DNA of 9,096 bases. Source: Spartobacteria bacterium (GTDB taxonomy: Bacteria; Verrucomicrobiota; Verrucomicrobiia; Chthoniobacterales; UBA6821). Position 1 is the stretch's first letter. Each line of letters starts with the position of its first letter. Under the pieces are notes generated by a model. It was not told where the DNA came from. It worked only from the letters and a program-made list of their open reading frames with translations, and made no database searches. Below, piece by piece: positions 1 through 5,814 of the stretch. The translations under genes and the position numbers were made by a program. The stretch spans positions 1-9,096 of the forward strand of contig CANIBV010000064.1 in the NCBI GenBank assembly GCA_947466005.1. Reading direction: 5' to 3'.

Positions 1-104
1 ATAGTTCTCCCTGACGCGTCACGACAGGTCTAAAGGTATAATACTATTGCTTAGATCAACGCGGAGCGCCCATTGCTGACTGTTATCTCGGCTCCTTGAA
101 GTGG

Positions 105-158
105 CTTATTTCACACCACCGGCACCACCGCTTCATTGGACGCAACGGTGTGAATAAG
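105..158. repeat. Imperfect inverted repeat / stem-loop
   Basis: CTTATTTCACACC at 105-117 pairs with GGTGTGAATAAG at 147-158: 12 base pairs with one bulged T, around a loop of about 29 nt. The arms are real, but the loop is large and no T-run follows, so it is not a typical intrinsic terminator. It could be a REP-like element, an operator or the remnant of a mobile repeat. Function is unknown. Confidence 0.45.
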
Positions 159-226
159 AGATGTTGAGGTGAGCGGTCGAGTGACGGGGGTCAACAGCTC
201 AATGAGGTAGAACAGAGGAGATATTG

Positions 227-455
227 AATATGGAACTCAGGAACTCAGGAATGAATGGTGAGATGTTGACTCTGTAGAATGGGGCTGCCTTGGAAGAGAA
301 TCTGCCCCTTCAGAAGGCTTGCACAGGGGAGTTCCTCGATTAACCCTCATCGTGCTTAACTGCCTGCTTAATTGCCTTCGTCCTTTCTAAATCTCCTTTG
401 CTTGCCTGGCCGTTGCTTCTCATCCGTTGCATCCTGAGTTCTTGAGTTCCATATT
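227..455. repeat. 229-bp unit bounded by a 24-bp inverted repeat
   Basis: The left arm (227-250) contains GGAACTCAGGAACTCAGG. The right arm (432-455) is its reverse complement with one mismatch over 24 bp. Each arm is internally a tandem of the 8-mer GAACTCAG. The arms enclose 181 bp without a gene. The layout resembles a small non-autonomous mobile element or a large REP/BIME-like unit. No target-site duplication could be confirmed at the edges, and the arms could equally form a long hairpin in RNA or in single-stranded DNA. Confidence 0.55.
399..430 (+). repeat. Degenerate 32-nt repeat, copy 1
   Basis: This stretch matches 1968-1999 at 27 of 32 positions in the same orientation; the shared core is GGCCGTTGCT followed by CATCCGTT. 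On the minus strand the unit carries two spaced GCAACGG motifs. It lies just inside the right arm of the 227-455 inverted repeat. This suggests a dispersed intergenic repeat family. Confidence 0.5.
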
Positions 456-557
456 TTTTACCTCTTGCCTCACTTCACCGACTTCAAACAGCGAGGAGCC
501 TCTTTTTTTAACTGCTCTTAAATTCTCTTGGCGACCGTTGCGTCGTTTATGTGGGAC

Positions 558-1421
558 TCACTCATTTTCCAGTGACTCGATGTCAATCCAGTCGACAAGC
601 ATCGTCTGGGTCCCTTTCCACGTCGCTTTTCCGGCCCATGGCATCTGTCTCATCCCAAAGATCACCATCGATGGGTAATCGGGAACGATCTGATCGATGA
701 CCTTTTGTTGGACCCCATCGATGAAGAATCGTACCGACTCGGGACGCCACTCGATCGTGTAAAGATGGAACTGGCCATCTTGATGGGAGACTCTGACGCC
801 CTTCGAGTCGAGGATCTGGCTCTGTTTGGTCTCCCTCGGATGGAGGGATCCGGTGCTGTTGTGTTCATCTTCTGTGGCATTGGCCCAAGTATTAAAGCGT
901 ACATCGGTCCACCCCCCGTTGGTTCCTGTCGGATGTCCAGTCTCGGTCCCTTGTGTATCATCAGGCGTGATCTCGATATCAATCTCGTCGACCTTGGACT
1001 TCTCGCGGTAAGTGAAGAGGATGCAAGCAACACCAATGATGGCGGTGTTCTTGGCTCTGATGCTGATGCGGTGATTGCTCCCGACCGGGCCAAGGGAGAG
1101 CGTCTGAAAGGGGAGGAAGTTGCTGCCGTCAGGAAGCCTCTTGATCTTCCTGAGTGCACGGGAATTCACACTCAAATAAGCGTAGCCATCACCGGGAATG
1201 ATGCTCTTCCATCCAGCCACAGGGGTGAGTTCATCAGTATAACCCCAATGGATCCCATCGCGCGCAGGAGGCTTCCCCGGTGTGTCAAACCCCTCAAAGT
1301 ACTCCCCCGCGATGAGTGAGGAGGAAATCGTCATGAGGAGGATGAGAAGAGTCTGTTTTAATGGTTCTCCCGCAGAGGCGCAGAGGCGCAGAGTGGTGAA
1401 GAATCTAATCTTCCAGTCCAT
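558..1421 (-). CDS. Secreted GH16-family glycoside hydrolase
   Basis: The product is probably a beta-glucanase-type endo-hydrolase of family GH16, acting on a beta-linked polysaccharide outside the cytoplasm. The family signature E-I-D-I-E lies at about residues 146-150 from the chosen ATG; it corresponds to the GH16 ExDxE catalytic motif (nucleophile, assisting Asp, acid/base). A typical GH16 strand follows, with IEWRPESVRFFIDG near residue 231. The 287-residue length fits a single catalytic domain. A hydrophobic stretch TLLILLMTISSSLIAG (about residues 24-39) looks like the core of a signal peptide with cleavage near SLIAG. The start is uncertain. ATG at 1421 is preferred; GTG at 1442 is possible; ATG at 1334 would destroy the signal peptide. 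None has a clear ribosome-binding site. The N-terminal FFTTLRLCASAGE is encoded by a dispersed DNA repeat, and the start overlaps the end of the upstream GxxExxY gene by 17 nt. It may trim or release the polymer made by the upstream operon, as glycanases do in other exopolysaccharide loci; that role is inferred from proximity. Confidence 0.85.
   Translation of the reverse strand: MDWKIRFFTTLRLCASAGEPLKQTLLILLMTISSSLIAGEYFEGFDTPGKPPARDGIHWGYTDELTPVAGWKSIIPGDGYAYLSVNSRALRKIKRLPDGSNFLPFQTLSLGPVGSNHRISIRAKNTAIIGVACILFTYREKSKVDEIDIEITPDDTQGTETGHPTGTNGGWTDVRFNTWANATEDEHNSTGSLHPRETKQSQILDSKGVRVSHQDGQFHLYTIEWRPESVRFFIDGVQQKVIDQIVPDYPSMVIFGMRQMPWAGKATWKGTQTMLVDWIDIESLENE
1367..1404 (+). repeat. CGCAGAGG repeat, copy 1 (inside the GH16 5' end)
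   Basis: The copy begins CTCCCGCAGAGGCGCAGAGG, has one extra GCGCAGAG unit, and ends TGGTGAAGAAT. It ends exactly one base before the stop codon of the GxxExxY gene. It also lies within the reading frame of the GH16 gene, where its reverse strand encodes TTLRLCASAGE. Copy 2 is at 1824-1859 in the same orientation, with a similar tail (TGGTGATGAAT). Confidence 0.8.
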
Positions 1422-1788
1422 TGACACAGCGGGTGATTCCACTCTTGAGAACGTCTTCGCCGAAGTTCAGAAGGTATCCGAGCTTCAATCCCGTTAGTTT
1501 CAGATAAGTCTGAACCTGTTTCTTATGAGCCGGCATCATCCGTTCCACCGATTTGAGCTCAAGGAGCACTTTGTTTTCAACAATGAGGTCTGCCCTGAAA
1601 CCCTCATCAAACCTGACTCCTTTGTAAGTGATCGGAACGGGTACTTGTCGCTCCACATTCAACCCCAGATCTTTCAATTCGCGCGCCAGAACGACTTCGT
1701 AAACGCTCTCCAAGAGTCCCGGGCCAAGTTCCCGATGAACACTAATCGCCGCTTCAATCACTCGTGTCCCAATCTCATTTTCATTCAT
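1405..1788 (-). CDS. GxxExxY family protein (PD-(D/E)XK-like)
   Basis: The 127-residue product matches the GxxExxY family, a small uncharacterised family related to PD-(D/E)XK nucleases. The naming motif is G24-L-L-E27-S-V-Y30. It is followed by D67 in RADLIVENK and E77-L-K79 in LLELKSVE, which fit the D...ExK nuclease core, and then by Q91xxxY. The length is the family's usual length, so the gene looks intact. It starts at an ATG in the MNENEIGTRVIEAAI context. The gene is tightly enclosed by two direct copies of the CGCAGAGG repeat: one begins 36 nt upstream of its start and the other abuts its stop codon. It has no obvious link to polysaccharide synthesis and looks like a separately inserted unit. 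Biochemical function is unknown; nuclease activity is inferred from the residues only. Confidence 0.88.
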   Translation of the reverse strand: MNENEIGTRVIEAAISVHRELGPGLLESVYEVVLARELKDLGLNVERQVPVPITYKGVRFDEGFRADLIVENKVLLELKSVERMMPAHKKQVQTYLKLTGLKLGYLLNFGEDVLKSGITRCVNGLED

Positions 1789-1823
1789 TGTTCAATGGTG
1801 TGTTAAGTGGGTGCAAAGAGGTC

Positions 1824-1859
1824 CTCCCGCAGAGGCGCAGAGGGGCAATGGTGATGAAT
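1824..1859 (+). repeat. CGCAGAGG repeat, copy 2 (upstream of the GxxExxY gene)
   Basis: The first 20 bases, CTCCCGCAGAGGCGCAGAGG, are identical to copy 1 at 1367-1386. The tail TGGTGATGAAT differs from copy 1 by one base. Both copies point the same way and bracket the GxxExxY gene. The surrounding 1789-2028 interval has no gene. It also contains the 32-nt repeat copy at 1968-1999. Confidence 0.8.
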
Positions 1860-1967
1860 GAGATGCAGCCTGAACAAGGGATTCTAAGAATAACCGATGT
1901 GAAGCTCCTTTGAGTATAACAGCCAGGATCATGCTTGCTCATAATATCTTCTCCTCGCCTCCGCGAT

Positions 1968-1999
1968 TGCTAGCCCGGCCGTTGCTACGCATCCGTTAC
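1968..1999 (+). repeat. Degenerate 32-nt repeat, copy 2
   Basis: This is the second copy of the repeat at 399-430 (27 of 32 positions identical, same orientation). It lies 29 nt beyond the stop codon of the dehydrogenase gene, in the 3' region of the operon. On the minus strand GCCGT and ACGGC can pair around about 15 nt. No T-run follows, so a terminator role is not supported. Confidence 0.5.
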
Positions 2000-2028
2000 G
2001 GCTGCGGGAGTCTGTTTTTCCTTTTTCC

Positions 2029-3336
2029 CTAGGCGGGGATGACTTTGGCCTTCCTGTCCTTGGGAACGATGTTGCACGCATCGATGATCAGCGGGACATG
2101 GGCGGCAAGTTCGGAATAATCGACGTTATGATGCGGGGTGCAGACAACGGCGACGCTGTAGCGTGATAGCTCCTCCGGATTCCACTCGATGGAGCGGAGA
2201 CCCATCCAGTGCTGGGGCGCTCCATGGGGACCGATCTCAGGAACGAAGGGGTCGTAGTAGTTCACGAGAGCTCCTTTTTCCCGAAGGATATCCATGACTT
2301 CATAGGCGGGAGATTCGCGATCGTCGGGGATGTCGGGCTTGTAGGCCACTCCCATCATGAGAATCTTGCAGCCATGGATGGCAAGTCCCTGGGCATTGAG
2401 GGCTCCGACCACCTGGGTGACCACGTAGTAGGGCATGCTCCGGTTGATCTGTCCGGCCAGTTCGATGAACTTGGTGTCTAGATTGAATTCCCTCGCCTTC
2501 CAGGTGAGGTAGTAGGGGTCGATTGGAATGCAGTGACCACCCACACCTGCTCCTGGATAGAACGGCATGAAGCCGAAGGGTTTGGTCTTGGCGGCATCAA
2601 TGACTTCCCAGATGTCGATTCCCATCGGCGTGTAGATCCGCTTGAGCTCGTTCACGAGGGCGATGTTGATGAATCGGAAGATATTCTCCGTGAGCTTCAC
2701 CGCCTCGGCGGCATCACAGCTGCTGACCGGGACGACCTTCCTGACAGCGCGCGAGTAGAGTTCCACGGCACGCTCCAAGCAGGCGGGGGTGAGTCCGCCG
2801 ACCACTTTAGGCATCTCCTTGAGGACGCTCTTCTCATTACCGGGATCCTCCCGTTCCGGGGAAAAGGCGAGGGCGAAGTCAATGCCCGCCCTGAGGCCTG
2901 ATTTCTCCTCAAGCACCTTCCGGAGATCTTCCCGTGTCGTGCCGGGATAGGTGCTTGATTCCAACGCAACGAGCATGCCGGGGCGGAGTGAGGGGCCGAT
3001 TTCCTCACCGGCGGCGACGATGAAGGCGATGTCGGGATCAAGATGGGTCCGCAGAGGGGTCGGAACGCAGATGATGATGGCCTCGCTCTCGAAGAGGAGT
3101 CTCTTGTCGCCGGTGAAGGTGAGAAGTCCCTTTTCTATGAGTGGAGCGATGCGATCATCAGAGACGGTGATCAGCGGCGAATCTCCCGACTGGAGTTCCT
3201 GAATTCGCAGGTCATCCACATCAAAGCCAAGTGTCCTGCATCCAGCTTCGGCAAATCCCACGGCCAGCGGAATACCAACATAACCGAGACCGACAATGGC
3301 GACTTCGAATCGGGCATTTGCAGGTTTCTGAATCAT
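2029..3336 (-). CDS. UDP-N-acetylhexosamine 6-dehydrogenase (WbpA/TviB-like nucleotide-sugar dehydrogenase)
   Basis: This enzyme performs the NAD-dependent double oxidation of C6 of a UDP-sugar to a uronic acid, in the cytoplasm. The N-terminal Rossmann motif is GLGYVG (residues 16-21) with an acidic residue after strand 2 (FDVDD). SPERE (159-163), the conserved lysine in EAVKLTENIFR (K214) and the thiohydrolase loop GGHCIPIDP with catalytic C269 are all present. The C-terminal UDP-binding domain includes GVAYKPDIPDDRESP (329-343). At 435 residues it is full length. The PGxGxGGHCIPIDPYYLTWKARE form resembles the UDP-GlcNAc dehydrogenases WbpA and TviB more than the UDP-glucose dehydrogenase Ugd, so UDP-GlcNAc to UDP-GlcNAcA is the favoured reaction; UDP-ManNAc is possible. 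It is the last gene of the operon, starting 5 nt after the glycosyltransferase stop codon. It presumably supplies the acidic sugar to that synthase. Confidence 0.93.
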   Translation of the reverse strand: MIQKPANARFEVAIVGLGYVGIPLAVGFAEAGCRTLGFDVDDLRIQELQSGDSPLITVSDDRIAPLIEKGLLTFTGDKRLLFESEAIIICVPTPLRTHLDPDIAFIVAAGEEIGPSLRPGMLVALESSTYPGTTREDLRKVLEEKSGLRAGIDFALAFSPEREDPGNEKSVLKEMPKVVGGLTPACLERAVELYSRAVRKVVPVSSCDAAEAVKLTENIFRFINIALVNELKRIYTPMGIDIWEVIDAAKTKPFGFMPFYPGAGVGGHCIPIDPYYLTWKAREFNLDTKFIELAGQINRSMPYYVVTQVVGALNAQGLAIHGCKILMMGVAYKPDIPDDRESPAYEVMDILREKGALVNYYDPFVPEIGPHGAPQHWMGLRSIEWNPEELSRYSVAVVCTPHHNVDYSELAAHVPLIIDACNIVPKDRKAKVIPA

Positions 3337-3341
3337 AGTAT

Positions 3342-4742
3342 CTACGACTGCAGGGGCATCCGTTCCATGGTCTTTCCCAAATCCCTTCGCCCAAGAAAGT
3401 ACTGGAAGGTACCGACGACTCGGATCAGGAGGTGGAACTGATGGAATCCCAGGTTATCGATGAGGATGGCAAGAATGAGTCTCCAGAAGTCACGCCAGCT
3501 GGCTGTTCTTAGGCGCGTGGACTCTGTGAGCAACACGGAGGAGAGGGAGAGGAACACGCCGAGGATATAGGCCAGGAATAGCATGATCAGGATCTCGGAA
3601 CCGGTGGCGATCCCAAGCACTAGGCAGACGACCATCAGGATCCATGCGGAGAGCTCAACAACGGCAGCCATGGCCTCAAAAATCAGGAAGAAGGGCATCC
3701 CGAGGAGGCCTGTCATTCCGTAGCGGGGATTGAAAATCATTCCCCTGTTCCGGAAGATGGCCTGCATGGTGCCGCGCTGCCAGCGGTTCCGCTGTGATGC
3801 ATACTGACGGAACTTCTCCGGAATTTCGGTAAAACAGACGGCATCGGGAGCGAAAATCAGGCCCTGATGATCCTTCCTCCTGCGGTCATGAATATGCCTG
3901 TTCAGTCGCATGGTGAACTCGATGTCATCGGTCATGGCACCAGGCCATGAACCGCCGACCTCCTCGAAGAGGCTTTTCTTGATGAGCAGGAGCGCTCCTG
4001 AGATGCACAGCATGCTCTTGAGACGCGAGAGTCCGATACGGGCCCACTGAAAGCTGCGGGCGTACTCCACCTCCTGGTTCATCCCGAGGAGGGTTTTGGG
4101 AAGACCACTGCTCAGGATCTGACCATCGACGATACTGAGCCCGTTCGACGGACGGACAACTCCGGCCACTGCGGCCACTCCTGTGTCACGGAGGAAGGGA
4201 CGCGCCATATGGAGGAGGGCATCGGCATCAAGGACGCAATCGGCGTCGATGATGCAGAGGAGGGGGTAGCGGGAGAGGCTCACCGCCGCATTGATGGCAT
4301 CGGCACGGCGACCGTTCACTTTCTCAACGACGACAAGGTTAGGATACTCCTGCGACTCGTAGACACCGAGGACCTCTTTGGTAGGAATGTGCCTACGTCC
4401 GAAGCGATCGATCTTTCTCATCTTGAAGCTTTCGCTGAGGAGACCGACCGTGGCATCGGTGGATCCGTCGCTGACGACAATGACCTCATATTGGGGGTAG
4501 TTGAGGCGCAGGGCGTTCCGGATCGTCCCGACGATGATCTCCGCCTCGTTGTAACAGGGGATGATGATGGAGACCGGCATGCTCAGTGGTGATTCACCAA
4601 TCCTCCTGAACTCGGCGAACGTGATCCCTCGATGGTAGCGTCTCACCTGGGTTGCCCCGATAAGAACCAGCAGGAGGTAGATCGTTTGAAGAACGATGTA
4701 GTAGGCCAAGATGACCCAGAGAAGGATGTGGATTGCATTCAT
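3342..4742 (-). CDS. Processive GT2 family glycosyltransferase (exopolysaccharide synthase, inner membrane)
   Basis: This is a membrane-embedded polymerising glycosyltransferase of the cellulose/PNAG/hyaluronan synthase type. From the chosen start it has 466 residues. Residues 5-30 form one membrane segment. A GT-A catalytic domain follows, with PCYNE (62-66), SDGSTD (91-96), the DxD motif in DADC (166-169), TDD (271-273) as general-base motif and QRNRW (317-321). The QxxRW motif marks a processive enzyme. Several hydrophobic segments follow at about 343-378, 383-405 and 420-445. The frame is open 56 codons further upstream, but that part is antiparallel to nothing conserved and overlaps the HEAT gene. 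ATG at 4742 is chosen because it gives a 4-nt ATGA overlap with the HEAT stop codon, indicating translational coupling. The C-terminus ends 15-20 residues after the last hydrophobic segment, so no PilZ domain is present. The substrate is not readable from the sequence. Confidence 0.92.
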   Translation of the reverse strand: MNAIHILLWVILAYYIVLQTIYLLLVLIGATQVRRYHRGITFAEFRRIGESPLSMPVSIIIPCYNEAEIIVGTIRNALRLNYPQYEVIVVSDGSTDATVGLLSESFKMRKIDRFGRRHIPTKEVLGVYESQEYPNLVVVEKVNGRRADAINAAVSLSRYPLLCIIDADCVLDADALLHMARPFLRDTGVAAVAGVVRPSNGLSIVDGQILSSGLPKTLLGMNQEVEYARSFQWARIGLSRLKSMLCISGALLLIKKSLFEEVGGSWPGAMTDDIEFTMRLNRHIHDRRRKDHQGLIFAPDAVCFTEIPEKFRQYASQRNRWQRGTMQAIFRNRGMIFNPRYGMTGLLGMPFFLIFEAMAAVVELSAWILMVVCLVLGIATGSEILIMLFLAYILGVFLSLSSVLLTESTRLRTASWRDFWRLILAILIDNLGFHQFHLLIRVVGTFQYFLGRRDLGKTMERMPLQS

Positions 4743-5812
4743 GAGCGTGACTCGGTGGTGGCGGGCAGGAGTCCCCGCTGTTGGAGAATTTGTCGACTCA
4801 CATCGCGTCCGTAGGCATCGACATGGTGCTCGACCGCATTCCTGAGTGCCTTGATGCCCTGATCCCCAAGCTGGATCAGGGATGCGCCCGCATTGTGACG
4901 GACCCACCACTCCTGATCGGAAAGTCCCTGAAGCAGGAGCGGTATCTGGGCTGTCGCATGGAGCCTTCCAAGTGCCGCCATGACGCTGCTTCTTACTTCC
5001 CAGCTGGAGTCCCCACTCAGTGAGGCGATGGAAGGTATCGTGGCATGATCTCCGATCGAGGCAAGGGATCGGACGGCATTCAGCCGGACATTGGGAACCT
5101 GATGGGTGAGTAGGTTCTGGAGGGGAGGGACCGCCAGTTCGGCACGTAGTAATCCAGCAACTCTTGCCGCAATGGAAAGGGAGGCGTCGTTGTACGAGGC
5201 TGACTTGAGGATTTCAAGGATCGCCTCGTTGGCCCGCGCTCCTAGGATGAAGAGTATCTCGGCCACGCGACGCTGGGATACCTCTCCAGGGACATCAAGG
5301 GATCGGATGATCGGTTCGACGGCTTCCGTGCAAGCAAGCTGGCAGAGGGATCGTGCCGCGGCAAACCGGACGGCAACGACGTCGTCACGCAGCGCAGTCA
5401 TCAGGGAGGGAAGAGCGGAGTCATCCCCGAAATAACCGAGGCGCACGGCGGCATGGAGTCGATTCTGCCAGAGGTTGCCCTTCAGTAAGGAAATCTCTTT
5501 TTTTACGACCGAAAAGGAGGCAAAGAGGGGACGGAGCTTATCCCTCCCTCCCTCTCCGAGTGAATCGGACTCCTCCATCAGAAGCTGCAGAGCTCGGTAC
5601 GGATCTTTCGCTAGGATGGCCACGGTCACATCCGCCGGGGCATCGCCAGCAAGGAATCCCTTGAGCACAGGAAGCGCCCTCTTACGGAAGTTGGATTCGT
5701 GATCAAGGTTACGATCGGTGAAGATTCTCAGTCCGATGATGACGATCAGGAGGAGGACGCTGAGGAACGTCAGGACTATTGCGGAGGTGAGGGCGATGGT
5801 GATTAGATTCAT
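4739..5812 (-). CDS. Membrane-anchored HEAT-repeat protein
   Basis: The 357-residue product has a single N-terminal membrane segment (about 5-30) followed by the basic-rich FTDRNLDHESNFRKR. By the positive-inside rule this puts the rest in the cytoplasm. Residues about 115-345 are tandem helical HEAT repeats, visible as recurring V-R-x-x-A-A-x-x-L-x-x-L/I-G units such as AVRFAAARSLCQL, NVRLNAVRSLASIG, EVRSSVMAALGRL and WVRHNAGASLIQLG. Such repeats are protein-binding scaffolds and no catalytic motif is visible. The start lies 2 nt after the YaiO-like gene's stop, and the stop overlaps the glycosyltransferase start (ATGA). This position between the exporter and the synthase suggests an assembly or regulatory partner of the synthase. 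That role is inference. Confidence 0.88.
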   Translation of the reverse strand: MNLITIALTSAIVLTFLSVLLLIVIIGLRIFTDRNLDHESNFRKRALPVLKGFLAGDAPADVTVAILAKDPYRALQLLMEESDSLGEGGRDKLRPLFASFSVVKKEISLLKGNLWQNRLHAAVRLGYFGDDSALPSLMTALRDDVVAVRFAAARSLCQLACTEAVEPIIRSLDVPGEVSQRRVAEILFILGARANEAILEILKSASYNDASLSIAARVAGLLRAELAVPPLQNLLTHQVPNVRLNAVRSLASIGDHATIPSIASLSGDSSWEVRSSVMAALGRLHATAQIPLLLQGLSDQEWWVRHNAGASLIQLGDQGIKALRNAVEHHVDAYGRDVSRQILQQRGLLPATTESRS

Positions 5813-5814
5813 GG

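Larger units (their letters stand above)
1..557. other. Gene-free, repeat-rich stretch downstream of the GH16 gene
   Basis: No convincing coding region was found on either strand. An 83-codon plus-strand frame at 427-678 runs antisense into the GH16 gene and starts inside a repeat arm; its composition is not protein-like. The stretch holds a large imperfect stem-loop (105-158), a 24-bp inverted repeat (227-250 with 432-455) and one copy of a degenerate 32-nt repeat (399-430). A TATAAT hexamer lies at 37-42 on the plus strand but has no good -35 partner and no gene downstream. No clear terminator for the GH16 gene is visible. Confidence 0.6.

Noticed and set aside
37..42. Perfect TATAAT hexamer on the plus strand
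   Set aside because: No acceptable -35 element at 16-18 nt spacing and no gene downstream on that strand.
491..509. GAGGAGCCTC followed by T7, terminator-like on the plus strand
   Set aside because: The 4-bp stem would leave a 2-nt loop, and no plus-strand gene ends here.
427..678. 83-codon plus-strand open frame
   Set aside because: It starts in a repeat arm, runs antisense into the GH16 gene and has no recognisable protein features.
705..1319. 204-codon plus-strand open frame
   Set aside because: It lies fully antisense to the GH16 catalytic domain, which carries the EIDIE motif; no family features were seen.
1525..1806. 93-codon plus-strand open frame
   Set aside because: It is antisense to the well-supported GxxExxY gene and is a shadow frame.
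4743..4910. 56-codon N-terminal extension of the GT2 gene
   Set aside because: It overlaps the HEAT gene, is rich in Arg/Cys/Pro and unlike GT2 N-termini; the ATGA start at 4742 explains the gene better.
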